From Bradyrhizobium sp. dw_78 (lineage in GTDB: Bacteria > Pseudomonadota > Alphaproteobacteria > Rhizobiales > Xanthobacteraceae), in assembly GCF_018449525.1 (NCBI RefSeq), contig NZ_JAAVUS010000017.1, positions 1 to 34,952 on the forward strand: a stretch of 34,952 bases of DNA, in the 5' to 3' direction. The notes under the pieces are model-generated. The model saw only the letters and a program-made list of their open reading frames with translations. It was not told the DNA's origin and searched no databases. Position numbers and translations under genes: made by a program. Positions 8,101-14,787 of this stretch are shown piece after piece. Each line of letters starts with the position of its first letter. Position 1 is the stretch's first letter.

Positions 8101-8202
8101 GTCGACGTTCTTGAGATTGTGCTCGCGCGCGCCGCGAATCGTGATCGCGCGCGTGTGGGAGCCGGCGGGGTGTTGGCGCTTCGCCTTGATCACTTCATCC
8201 AT
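5149..8202 (-). CDS. uvrA: Excinuclease ABC subunit A
   Basis: DNA damage-recognition ATPase of nucleotide excision repair; dimerises, loads UvrB on lesions. Two ABC modules are complete: Walker A GLSGSGKSS (residues 47-55) and GVSGGGKSTL; signatures LSGGESQRIRLA and LSGGEAQRVKLA; Walker B LYVLDEPSIGLH and LYILDEPTTGLH. Zinc-binding CxxC pairs are present (CPACGGLG, CAACNGYRL, CEACQGDG with CDVCKGKRY). At 1017 aa it is longer than the usual ~940-1000. The extra length includes a 30-codon palindromic element at residues ~257-287, just before the FSEKFACPVSGF strand, translated as a Ser/Pro/Gly/Lys-rich loop; both flanks keep family sequence, so the reading frame is intact. A perfect GTTC-N7-GTTC LexA box lies 83-97 nt upstream of the ATG. 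Confidence 0.97.
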   Translation of the reverse strand: MDEVIKAKRQHPAGSHTRAITIRGAREHNLKNVDVDIPRDELVVFTGLSGSGKSSLAFDTIYAEGQRRYVESLSAYARQFLEMMQKPDVDQIDGLSPAISIEQKTTSKNPRSTVGTVTEIYDYMRLLWARVGIPYSPATGLPIESQTVSQMVDRVLALPEGTRLYLLAPVVRGRKGEYRKELAEYLKKGFQRVKIDGAFHELAEAPVLDKKFPHDIDVVVDRIVVRPDIGQRLAESFETALKLAEGLAVIEYADASSSSPGRAESARPGDPSSSKEMDGRVKPGHDEKKKIAKIHDRSGPERILFSEKFACPVSGFTIPEIEPRLFSFNNPYGACPACGGLGVEPHVDDDLVIPDKELTLRKGAIAPWAKSSSPYYLQTLTALGKFYKFTLDTKWKDLPKKTQNALLRGSGDDEIKFSYEDGVRAYDTKKPFEGVITNIERRYRETESEWAREELAKYFSDVPCAACNGYRLKPEALCVKIGGKHIGEISELSVKRAGEWFESVPAALNAQQNEIAIRVLKEIRERLSFLLDVGLNYLTLARASGTLSGGESQRIRLASQIGSGLTGVLYVLDEPSIGLHQRDNARLLETLKRLRDLGNTVIVVEHDEDAIRLADYVLDIGPGAGMHGGHIIAQGTPAEIMRNPKSLTGKYLTGELSVDVPERRPPNHRRTIKVVNARGNNLKNVTAEIPLGLFTCITGVSGGGKSTLLIDTLYRAIARKLNNASEPAAPYDRIEGLEHIDKIIDIDQSPIGRTPRSNPATYTGAFTPIREWFAGLPEAKARGYEPGRFSFNVKGGRCEACQGDGVIKIEMHFLPDVYVTCDVCKGKRYNRETLEVLFKGKSIADVLDMTVEEAAEFFKAVPRVRETFQTLHRVGLDYIHVGQQATTLSGGEAQRVKLAKELSKRATGRTLYILDEPTTGLHFHDVKKLLEVLHELVSQGNTVVVIEHNLEVIKTADWVIDLGPEGGDGGGEIVAWGPPEDIVKAPRSYTGQFLAPVLAKSNKPRKAKKSNASEAAE
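7344..7433. repeat. 90-bp palindromic REP-like element inserted in frame inside uvrA
   Basis: Ends CGTCAT (7344-7349) / ATGACG (7428-7433) are complementary. Inside are three hairpins: ATGGCCGGG (7348-7356) / CCCGGCCAT (7362-7370); CCATCT (7371-7376) / AGATGG (7387-7392); ATCACCGGG (7393-7401) / CCCGGTGAT (7421-7429) with a nested CGCGCT/AGCGCG. The length is exactly 30 codons and the minus-strand frame has no stop; it reads through PGDPSSS and DGRVKPGHDE. The same architecture occurs at 16831-16910 in a gap. Confidence 0.85.
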
Positions 8203-8284
8203 GCGGGCAATTCCAGACGCGCAAACGCCATGTTCGGGCGCGCATCGCGGAAAACCCGGAAGCGGACGCCAGTGATTGATGTCG

Positions 8285-8299
8285 GAACATAGGAAGAAC
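8285..8299 (-). promoter_or_regulatory. LexA (SOS) box upstream of uvrA
   Basis: Read on the minus strand this is GTTC-TTCCTAT-GTTC, a perfect match to the alphaproteobacterial LexA operator GTTC-N7-GTTC. It lies 83-97 nt before the uvrA ATG, in the only gap from which uvrA could be transcribed. Confidence 0.8.
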
Positions 8300-8422
8300 G
8301 GGCGCGAATTTCCAGTGCTGCTTGCGATCCATCAACGGATTGTTGTGGCCGGGGTTGCAACGCAGGTCGAATGCCGAGCTTGAACGCAACACACCCGGCC
8401 ACGACACCAGCATCAATGCCGC

Positions 8423-8454
8423 AATAAAAAAGGCCGGCGCAAGGCCGGCCTTTT
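8423..8454 (-). terminator. Terminator of the outer membrane protein gene
   Basis: Perfect 7-bp stem GGCCGGC / GCCGGCC (8432-8438, 8444-8450) with a 5-nt loop; on the minus strand it is followed by TTTTTTATT (8431-8423). It starts 23 nt after the stop at 8478. Confidence 0.85.
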
Positions 8455-8477
8455 CGGATGTTCAGCCTGGGCTGCGA

Positions 8478-9227
8478 TCAGTACTTCGCGATCACCGGAC
8501 CGCCGAAGCGGTAGTTGATGCGAGCCGCGACCAGGTCGACGTCCTGGCGGATGCGGTCGCTGCCGAGGAAGATGCCGGTGCCGGGAATGGTGAAATCGGT
8601 GGTCTTATCCTGCAGGAAAATATGGTCGTATTCGACGCCCACCGACCAGTTCGGCGCGAAGCCGTATTCCAGACCGGCCCCAACGGTGCCGCCCCAATTG
8701 GTCTTGTCGCCCGAGCTGCCGAACACCGTGCCGCCTGGCACGTCGAGAACTTCGTAGCGGTTGTCGACCACCGCACCACCGCCCTTGACGTAGACCAGGA
8801 CGTTATTCCAGGCATAGCCGATCTGGCCGGTGAAGAGGCCGAATGCGTCCAGTTTCGAACGATCGGTGAAGCCGGAGAACGGGCTGACGTTTGAGCCCTT
8901 CAGATCGGCCCAATCGCCCTGGGCTTCGATGCCGAACACCCACTGATTGGCCTGCCAGCGATAACCGATCTGACCACCGACGATGGCGCCATCGGCGTTG
9001 CTGCGGCCCTCGTCGCCGACGAACGTGCCGTCCGGTGCGACCGCGTTCCAGCGGTTGCGGCTGTTGCCCCAGCCGGCGTTGCCGCCGATATAGAAGCCGC
9101 TCCAGTCATAGACCGGGGCGACCATCGGGGGCGCCTTGGTATAAGGCCGCGCGGCGAGATCGGCCGCCGACACAGGTGCAACGCCCAGTGCAACCAGACC
9201 TACTGTACCCAGCAAAAGCTTTTTCAT
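8478..9227 (-). CDS. Outer membrane beta-barrel protein, Omp25/RopB-like
   Basis: 249 aa. The N-terminus KKLLLGTVGLVALGVAPVSAADL is a Sec signal peptide with an ASA/AD-type cleavage site. The mature part opens with the alphaproteobacterial hallmark YDWSGFYIGGNAGWG, followed by GGQIGYRWQ, WVFGIEAQGDWADL, GQIGYAWNNVLVYVKGG, GAGLEYGFAPNWSVGVEYD and a C-terminal AARINYRFGG. These alternating aromatic/glycine strands predict an 8-stranded barrel of the opacity/OmpA-like porin type, major surface proteins in Rhizobiales. ATG 9227 was chosen because GGAG sits 6 nt before it; ATG 9233 is immediately against that GGAG. Single-gene unit: own terminator below, long regulatory gap above. Confidence 0.92.
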   Translation of the reverse strand: MKKLLLGTVGLVALGVAPVSAADLAARPYTKAPPMVAPVYDWSGFYIGGNAGWGNSRNRWNAVAPDGTFVGDEGRSNADGAIVGGQIGYRWQANQWVFGIEAQGDWADLKGSNVSPFSGFTDRSKLDAFGLFTGQIGYAWNNVLVYVKGGGAVVDNRYEVLDVPGGTVFGSSGDKTNWGGTVGAGLEYGFAPNWSVGVEYDHIFLQDKTTDFTIPGTGIFLGSDRIRQDVDLVAARINYRFGGPVIAKY

Positions 9228-9523
9228 GTCCATCTCCAGCTTTATGTTCGTTTGATATTGATTTTCTGAAGCGGTCTGCATCAGGGCACCAGCGCCCCTA
9301 AGCCCATCCAGTTTCAAAAACCAAAATACTCCGATTCAGCCGGAAAATCCGTCGCCCAAATGCAACACTCACAGATCAATGCATCTCTGTGAACATAATG
9401 ATTTGTTTAGCATATTTTGGAACCCGATGGAACTTTTGAGGCGTTTTTGCGGCAGCGGAACCTGGATTCATTTGCGTTGCCGCACGGCGATACCTTTTGG
9501 AACTTTTCGCGTTGTACTAGAAA

Positions 9524-9538
9524 GAACAAATCTGGAAC
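9524..9538 (+). promoter_or_regulatory. LexA (SOS) box upstream of ssb
   Basis: GAAC-AAATCTG-GAAC, a perfect GAAC-N7-GAAC match (reverse complement of GTTC-N7-GTTC). It is about 205 nt before the ssb ATG, implying a long leader, and about 300 nt from the divergent OMP start. ssb is the more likely target. Confidence 0.72.
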
Positions 9539-9559
9539 ATTTCGGAAGCGGATGCTATA

Positions 9560-9568
9560 TGTGGATAA
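9560..9568 (-). promoter_or_regulatory. Perfect DnaA box upstream of ssb
   Basis: TGTGGATAA on the plus strand equals TTATCCACA on the minus strand, the full DnaA 9-mer, 21 nt past the LexA box. One 9-mer can occur by chance, so binding is only suggested. Confidence 0.4.
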
Positions 9569-9742
9569 CCTCGGGATCGCCGGCTTGCAGGATCGGCGAG
9601 CGTATAGGGTCGGCCCGCAAGGTAGCCCCGCGGCGGCAGCGCGACTCGGGTAGCGAGTTCGAGCGAGACTTGGGTACCGAGCTCAGGGGCCGGCAGGCGA
9701 GCGCAGGGGCGGTCCGGTAATTTTCAAGCGTGGAGAGTGATG

Positions 9743-10234
9743 ATGGCGGGAAGCGTGAATAAGGTTATTTTGGTTGGCAATCTCGGCAAGGATCCGGAGA
9801 TCCGCCGCACCCAGGACGGGCGGCCGATCGCCAATCTGAGCGTGGCGACGTCCGACACCTGGCGCGACAAGGCGACCGGCGAACGCAAGGAAAAGACCGA
9901 ATGGCACCGGGTCGTCATCTTCAATGAAGGGCTCTGCAAGGTCGCCGAGCAATATCTGAAGAAGGGCGCCAAGGTTTACATCGAGGGCCAGTTGCAGACC
10001 CGCAAATGGACCGACCAGAGCGGCGCCGAGAAATACTCGACCGAGGTGGTGTTGCAGGGCTTCAATTCGAACCTCACCATGCTCGACGGCCGCAGCGGCG
10101 GCGGCAGCTTTGGCGGCGACGACGCGCCCGGCGGTGATTTCGGGTCCAGCAGCCCCTCGAGCGCGCCGCCGCGCCGTGCGGTGGCGTCAGCCGGCGCGCG
10201 CAACAGCGATATGGACGACGACATTCCGTTCTGA
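9743..10234 (+). CDS. ssb: Single-stranded DNA-binding protein
   Basis: 163 aa. Binds and protects single-stranded DNA in replication, recombination and repair. The OB-fold runs from MAGSVNKVILVGNLGKDPE to about residue 110 and includes the conserved TEWHRVVIFN and KGAKVYIEGQLQTRKW strands. A Gly/Ser/Pro-rich flexible linker follows, ending in the acidic partner-binding tip DMDDDIPF. The start is ATG 9743 (family MAGSVNKV), with GGAG 7 nt upstream; the ATG at 9740 and GTG at 9737 are in frame but too close to the ribosome site. The upstream gap carries a LexA box, consistent with damage induction. It precedes gyrA, as in related genomes. Confidence 0.97.
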   Translation: MAGSVNKVILVGNLGKDPEIRRTQDGRPIANLSVATSDTWRDKATGERKEKTEWHRVVIFNEGLCKVAEQYLKKGAKVYIEGQLQTRKWTDQSGAEKYSTEVVLQGFNSNLTMLDGRSGGGSFGGDDAPGGDFGSSSPSSAPPRRAVASAGARNSDMDDDIPF

Positions 10235-10603
10235 GCGCGGCCAGCTTCAATCGGACCGATCAGGCTCTGACAGCCTCGACGCGGCCGGGGAGCCGTTACA
10301 GGCCCTTTACAGGCTCTTCAATAAGCCGAGGTGCGGCGGCGCCGCACCTTGCGCGGGCCGCCTTCATGGTTTCTCGCGGGGGTGCGAGGATTGCTCCCGA
10401 AAGCGCGCCTGGGAAGCGGGATTTGGGGTTTGCTAACCAAGCCGTCACAAGCACTTCCGCAAGCCGCTTTCAAAAACCATCGCGGCCCCTGTAAGTCTCT
10501 GGAAAAACGAAGGGAAAAACCGCTTCCAGGAACCCCTTGGGGGTGGTTTGAAAGCCCCCGATGCGCTATATGATTCCTGACCCGAACTGAGTGGAATCCC
10601 TCA
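10235..10603. other. ssb-gyrA gap with a 21-bp palindrome
   Basis: 369 bp without a gene. A perfect inverted repeat AGGTGCGGC (10329-10337) / GCCGCACCT (10341-10349) lacks a T-run; it may act as a Rho-assisted end for ssb. A second self-complementary CCCCTTGGGG lies near 10532-10541. The gyrA promoter should be in the last ~150 bp, but I cannot place it with confidence. Confidence 0.45.
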
Positions 10604-13330
10604 TTGTCTGAACCAGAAGATACCAAGCCCGGAGAGCCCACGGGGCCCTCCGATATTCGTCCCGTATCCATCCTCGACGAGATGAAACGCTCCTACCTCG
10701 ATTACGCCATGAGCGTGATCGTGGCGCGCGCGTTGCCGGATGCGCGCGACGGCTTGAAGCCGGTTCATCGCCGCATTCTGTATTCGATGTACGAGCAGGG
10801 GCACACGCCGGACAAGAAATACGTCAAGTCCGCGCGCGTCGTCGGCGACGTCATCGGTAAGTATCATCCGCATGGCGACCAGTCGATTTACGACGCGATG
10901 GTGCGGATGGCGCAGGATTTCTCCATGCGCGTACCGCTGATCGACGGCCAGGGCAATTTCGGTTCGGTCGACGGCGATCCGCCGGCGGCCTACCGATATA
11001 CTGAGGCGCGCCTGACGCGGTCGGCGCTCGCGGTGCTCGCGGACATCGATAAAGACACGGTCGATTTCCAGGCCAATTACGACAATTCCGAGAAAGAGCC
11101 GTCGGTCCTGCCGGCGAAGTTCCCGAATCTTCTGGTCAATGGCGCCGGCGGCATCGCCGTCGGCATGGCCACCAACATTCCGCCGCACAACCTCGGCGAG
11201 GTGATCGATGCCTGCGTGGCGCTGATCGACAATCCGGCGCTGACCATCGAGGATCTGATCAATTTCGTGCCGGGACCCGATTTCCCGACCGGCGGCATCA
11301 TCCTCGGCCGCCAGGGTATCCGCTCCGCCTACCATCTCGGCCGCGGCTCGGTCATGATGCGCGGCAAGGTCTCGATCGACACCATCCGCAAGGATCGCGA
11401 GGCGATCATCATCACGGAAATCCCGTACCAGGTGAACAAGGCCACCATGGTCGAGCGCATCGCCGAACTGGTGCGCGAGAAGAGGATCGAGGGCGTCGCC
11501 GACCTGCGCGACGAATCCGACCGCGACGGTTTTCGTGTCGTGGTCGAACTGAAGCGCGAGGCGATGGCGGATGTGGTGCTGAACCAGCTCTACCGGTTCA
11601 CGCCGCTGCAAACCAGTTTCCCGGCCAACATGCTGGCGCTGGATTCGGGCCGTCCGCAACAGATGACCCTGAAGGACCTGCTGACGGTCTTCATCGCCTT
11701 CCGCGAACAGGTGGTGACGCGCCGCACCAAGTTCCTGCTCAACAAGGCCCGCGACCGCGCCCACATCCTGGTTGGCCTCGCGATCGCCGTTGCCAATATC
11801 GACGAGATGATCCGGGTGATCCGCACCTCGCCAGATCCGAACACCGCGCGCGAGACCCTGATGTCGCGCGACTGGCCGGCGCAGGATGTCTCCGCGATGA
11901 TCACGCTGATCGACGATCCCCGCCACCGGCTCAACCCGGACGGCACCGCGCGGCTGTCGATGGAGCAGGCCAAGGCCATTCTCGATCTCAGGCTGCAACG
12001 GCTCACCGCGCTTGGACGCGAGGAGATTTCGGAAGAGCTGGACAAGCTGGCGCTGGAGATCGCCGACTATCTGGAGATCCTGCGCTCGCGCGCCCGGGTC
12101 CAGTCGATCGTCAAGACCGAGCTTGCCGAAGTGAAGGCGGAGTTCGCCACCCCGCGCCGGACCGTCATCATCGAGCAGGAAGGCGAGGTCGAGGACGAAG
12201 ACCTGATCCAGCGCGAGGACATGGTGGTCACCGTCTCGCATGCCGGCTACGTCAAGCGGGTGCCGTTGTCGACCTACCGAGCGCAACGGCGCGGCGGCAA
12301 GGGTCGTTCGGGCATGCAGACCCGCGACGAGGATTTTGTCAGCCGCCTGTTCGTGGCGTCGACCCATACGCCGGTGCTGTTCTTCTCGTCGCGCGGCCAG
12401 GTCTACAAGGAAAAGGTCTGGCGGCTGCCGGTGGCGGCGCCCAACGGCCGCGGCAAGGCGCTGATCAACATCCTGCCGCTGGAGCAGGGCGAGCGCATCA
12501 CCACCATCATGCCGCTGCCCGAGGACGAATCGTCCTGGGCCAATCTCGACGTGATGTTCGCGACCACCGGCGGCAATGTCCGCCGCAACAAGCTGTCGGA
12601 CTTCGTCGATGTCCGCCGTTCCGGCATCATCGCCATGAAGCTCGACGAGAACGAAGCCATTGTCGACGTGCAGATCTGCACCGAGCGCGACGACGTGCTG
12701 CTGACCGCCGCCGGCGGCCAGTGCATCCGTTTCCCGGTGACGGATGTGCGCGTGTTCCAGGGCCGCACGTCGATGGGTGTGCGCGGCATCGCGTTGCCGG
12801 AGAACGACAAGCTGATCTCGCTCACCATTCTGCGCCATCTGGAGGCCGATGCCGAGGAGCGCGCCGCCTATCTGCGCCGCGCCAACGCGGTGCGCCGCGG
12901 CGGCGTCGAGGAGGAGGCGGGGACCGACAGCGAGGACGCGTCCGGCGCCATCGAACTCGGCGAGCAGCGCTATGTCGAGATGTCGGCCGCCGAACAGTTC
13001 GTGCTGACCATCAGCGAGAACGGCTACGGCAAGCGCACCTCGTCGTTCGAGTACCGGACCACGGGCCGCGGCGGCAAGGGCATCGTCGCGATGTCCGTCA
13101 ATGACCGCAACGGCAAGCTGATAGCGTCGTTCCCGGTCGAGGACCCTGACCAGATCATGCTGGTGACCGACAAGGGCCAGTTGATCCGCTGCCCGGTCGA
13201 AGGCATCCGGATCGCGGGCCGTTCGACCCAGGGGGTCATCGTGTTCGATACCGCCGAGGACGAGCACGTGGTGTCGGTCGAGCATATCGGCGACGACGGC
13301 GAAAACGGCGAGAACGGCAACGGCGGCTAG
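10604..13330 (+). CDS. gyrA: DNA gyrase subunit A
   Basis: Breakage-rejoining subunit of gyrase, 908 aa. The N-terminal domain opens with RPVSILDEMKRSYLDYAMSVIV; the catalytic tyrosine is Y132 in AAYRYTEARL. The GyrA box QRRGGKG (Q561-G567), needed for DNA wrapping, separates it from the C-terminal beta-pinwheel. An acidic segment near residues 768-785 is probably surface loop. The start is TTG 10604: an in-frame stop at 10571 leaves no ATG or GTG upstream, GTGGA lies about 8 nt before it, and the next ATG (10681) would remove conserved residues. In the quinolone-determining stretch HPHGDQSIYDAM, the position of E. coli Ser83 is Gln93, while the Asp87 equivalent is D97. Confidence 0.97.
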   Translation: MSEPEDTKPGEPTGPSDIRPVSILDEMKRSYLDYAMSVIVARALPDARDGLKPVHRRILYSMYEQGHTPDKKYVKSARVVGDVIGKYHPHGDQSIYDAMVRMAQDFSMRVPLIDGQGNFGSVDGDPPAAYRYTEARLTRSALAVLADIDKDTVDFQANYDNSEKEPSVLPAKFPNLLVNGAGGIAVGMATNIPPHNLGEVIDACVALIDNPALTIEDLINFVPGPDFPTGGIILGRQGIRSAYHLGRGSVMMRGKVSIDTIRKDREAIIITEIPYQVNKATMVERIAELVREKRIEGVADLRDESDRDGFRVVVELKREAMADVVLNQLYRFTPLQTSFPANMLALDSGRPQQMTLKDLLTVFIAFREQVVTRRTKFLLNKARDRAHILVGLAIAVANIDEMIRVIRTSPDPNTARETLMSRDWPAQDVSAMITLIDDPRHRLNPDGTARLSMEQAKAILDLRLQRLTALGREEISEELDKLALEIADYLEILRSRARVQSIVKTELAEVKAEFATPRRTVIIEQEGEVEDEDLIQREDMVVTVSHAGYVKRVPLSTYRAQRRGGKGRSGMQTRDEDFVSRLFVASTHTPVLFFSSRGQVYKEKVWRLPVAAPNGRGKALINILPLEQGERITTIMPLPEDESSWANLDVMFATTGGNVRRNKLSDFVDVRRSGIIAMKLDENEAIVDVQICTERDDVLLTAAGGQCIRFPVTDVRVFQGRTSMGVRGIALPENDKLISLTILRHLEADAEERAAYLRRANAVRRGGVEEEAGTDSEDASGAIELGEQRYVEMSAAEQFVLTISENGYGKRTSSFEYRTTGRGGKGIVAMSVNDRNGKLIASFPVEDPDQIMLVTDKGQLIRCPVEGIRIAGRSTQGVIVFDTAEDEHVVSVEHIGDDGENGENGNGG

Positions 13331-13334
13331 CCTG

Positions 13335-13452
13335 TAGCGTTTTCGAGCCAAAGCGTGCCCCGGACTTGGATAGCGGGGTGGCTTCCGGTTCGCGTGAAGG
13401 AAGCGCGTCAAAACAAAAGAGGTGAGCGACGGTTCTGATTCCATCAGAACCG
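13335..13452. repeat. Dispersed repeat ending in a long hairpin, copy A
   Basis: GCGTTTTCGAGCC ... CCGGTTCGCGTGAAG ... GCGCGTCAAAACAA followed by the inverted repeat CGGTTCTGAT (13430-13439) / ATCAGAACCG (13443-13452). It fills the gap between convergent gyrA and the DUF302 gene and probably ends transcription from one or both sides. The same hairpin core recurs at 22732-22776 and 28751-28773. Confidence 0.7.
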
Positions 13453-13457
13453 TGGGG

Positions 13458-13949
13458 CTAACCCGCGGCCGCCATCAGTACCTGCTCCAACTCCTCATCG
13501 AGTTCGCGCCCTGTCTTGGCGACCTCGTCGTTTCCAAACTGCCTAAACAGCGAGGACGGCAGATCATATTCAAAGACCGCGCGGCCCTGCTCGTTTTCGT
13601 AGAGAACGATGCGCAGCGGTGCGTATAGACCTGCGGCCAGGCGGTGGCGCGTCATGCGCTCGGCCGTCAACGGATTGCCGATCTCGAATTGGATCGCCTT
13701 CTTCGCATGTCCCTCGGCGGCAACGAGCGCCCCATGATCGCGAGTCTCGAACAGCCAGAGTTTTGGCCCGGTGGCGCGCCGTTTCTCGATCTCTGCGGTA
13801 TTCGCGCTTGTCAGCAGTTTCCTGAGCTGGGGATCGAGCGCCGGCACGTCTTTGACGAGTGCATCACGCACGGCTTCAAACGGCCGTCCGCATGCGATCG
13901 TGACGTGAACGACTTCAACGGTCGCGGTGCGCATCATGGCCTGTGGCAT
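13458..13949 (-). CDS. DUF302 domain protein
   Basis: 163 aa, cytosolic. The C-terminal part LYAPLRIVLYENEQGRAVFEYD followed by SSLFRQFGN carries the DUF302 pattern ('P-L-R-I-x-[IV]-Y' strand then a Leu/Phe segment), a fold of unknown function often found in heat-shock or membrane-linked proteins. The N-terminal part is TVEVVHVTIACGRPFEAVRDALV. I chose ATG 13949, preceded by AGGAG at about 6 nt, over an upstream ATG at 13997: the extra upstream residues (NADPPAFLKS) belong to the tail of a decayed alpha/beta hydrolase, not to this protein. The gene therefore seems to sit directly behind that pseudogene and may once have been co-transcribed with it. Confidence 0.82.
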   Translation of the reverse strand: MPQAMMRTATVEVVHVTIACGRPFEAVRDALVKDVPALDPQLRKLLTSANTAEIEKRRATGPKLWLFETRDHGALVAAEGHAKKAIQFEIGNPLTAERMTRHRLAAGLYAPLRIVLYENEQGRAVFEYDLPSSLFRQFGNDEVAKTGRELDEELEQVLMAAAG

Positions 13950-14207
13950 TGCCTGCTCCTCTTGCGATTTCAGGAAGGCCGGCGGATCGGCGTTCACCTT
14001 GTCTTTGTGGCGAGCAAGCCGTGCGGAAACCCTTATACACCACGAGCTTGGCGTTCCTGACGATCTTCGCCGTCAGCCTACCGGAAATTCGATGGCAACG
14101 ATCTGGTCGTCGCCGCCATGCAGGATCGATGTCGGCAATGTGATCTTCTTCAGATCCTCCCTGACGTCGGTTTCCGAGAGGGCCCCGATCGCCCGGTGAG
14201 CCGCCAT
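13950..14207 (-). pseudogene. Remnant of a non-heme haloperoxidase-like alpha/beta hydrolase
   Basis: Reading the minus strand and switching frames gives the C-terminal third of this family in the right order. Frame 1 (14207-14073) reads GALSETDVREDLKKITLPT then SILHGGDDQIV, the strand that holds the catalytic Asp region. Frame 2 continues with LTAKIVRNAKLVVYKG. Frame 3 gives FPHGLLAT, containing the catalytic His. Frame 4 gives KDKVNADPPAFLKS. At least three frameshifts separate these pieces, and no N-terminal half with the nucleophile elbow is present nearby. Family resemblance is by recognised motifs (AFSETDF, HGDDDQIVP, YxGxPHGL), not a search. Confidence 0.72.
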
Positions 14208-14247
14208 GACGCTCGCGCGCGGCGGCTGGCCGCTGGCCGTTATGGTC

Positions 14248-14505
14248 CTACCGGGCGCGATCCGTGGTCACCAGGCGGGCTTCCCGCACGGTTCCCTTGC
14301 TGCCGGCGACGCGAAGGCAGGAAGCGTCCAGATTGGGCCAAGCCTGCTGGGAACAATCCCGGCCGGGCGGATGAACATCGAGGCGGTCGGCCTTGGCGAG
14401 CGCGTGCGGGACGCTGGCTTCGACCTGCGGCGCAAAGCCGGGCAGGAGGGTGAGGCCGGCGGCGATGACGGCAGCAACAGCAATGGCTGAGAGAGCTTTG
14501 ATCAT
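14248..14505 (-). CDS. Small secreted protein, CSQQAWP family
   Basis: 85 aa from ATG 14505 with AGGGGA upstream. The N-terminal MIKALSAIAVAAVIAAGLTL segment is a hydrophobic signal peptide. The short mature part contains DRLDVHPPGRDCSQQAWPN and SCLRVAG with two or three cysteines. I recall this CSQQAWP...CL pattern in many short Rhizobiales proteins of unknown function, probably periplasmic. The frame remains open upstream, antisense to coaD, but that part has no family sequence. Stop TAG at 14248-14250. Confidence 0.72.
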   Translation of the reverse strand: MIKALSAIAVAAVIAAGLTLLPGFAPQVEASVPHALAKADRLDVHPPGRDCSQQAWPNLDASCLRVAGSKGTVREARLVTTDRAR

Positions 14506-14787
14506 GACGGTCCCCTGTTTGATCGAGCCGTTCTGGCCCGTCGTTTCGTTGACGGATTGGTAACCATCAGCCGTTTCGGGATGTCTTCGCGATAGGCGAA
14601 AAATGGTTTCGTCCCGCCGCGGTTTTGTTTCGTCGTATTTCCCCGGACGAAACACGCGGCCCGTTGAGAAGACGCGGCGACCCCGCAGAGGGTTCGAAGG
14701 CCGGCCTGAAATAAAAATCCGCGATTGGACCGGGGACGCGGAACCGGCCTGCCTTGCGACGCCGCCCGGGCCGGGGTAGAGGGGATG

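Larger units (their letters stand above)
9228..9742. other. Gene-free regulatory gap between the OMP gene and ssb
   Basis: 515 bp shared by two divergent genes. It holds a TCACAGA / TCTGTGA inverted repeat (9369-9375 with 9391-9397 approx.), three TTTTGGAAC-like words (9415-9505), the LexA box and the DnaA box listed separately, and a TATATG hexamer (about 9556-9561) that could be a -10 element for ssb. No credible short gene was found in it. Confidence 0.5.

Noticed and set aside
9412..9440. GGAAC-type general-stress sigma promoter before ssb
   Set aside because: The GGAAC words are present, but no CGTT occurs at the required 16-17 nt spacing.
10601..13444. Very long minus-strand open frame opposite gyrA
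   Set aside because: It is the codon-complement shadow of a high-GC gene: composition is Arg/His/Asp/Ala-rich with no motif, and gyrA is fully accounted for on the plus strand.
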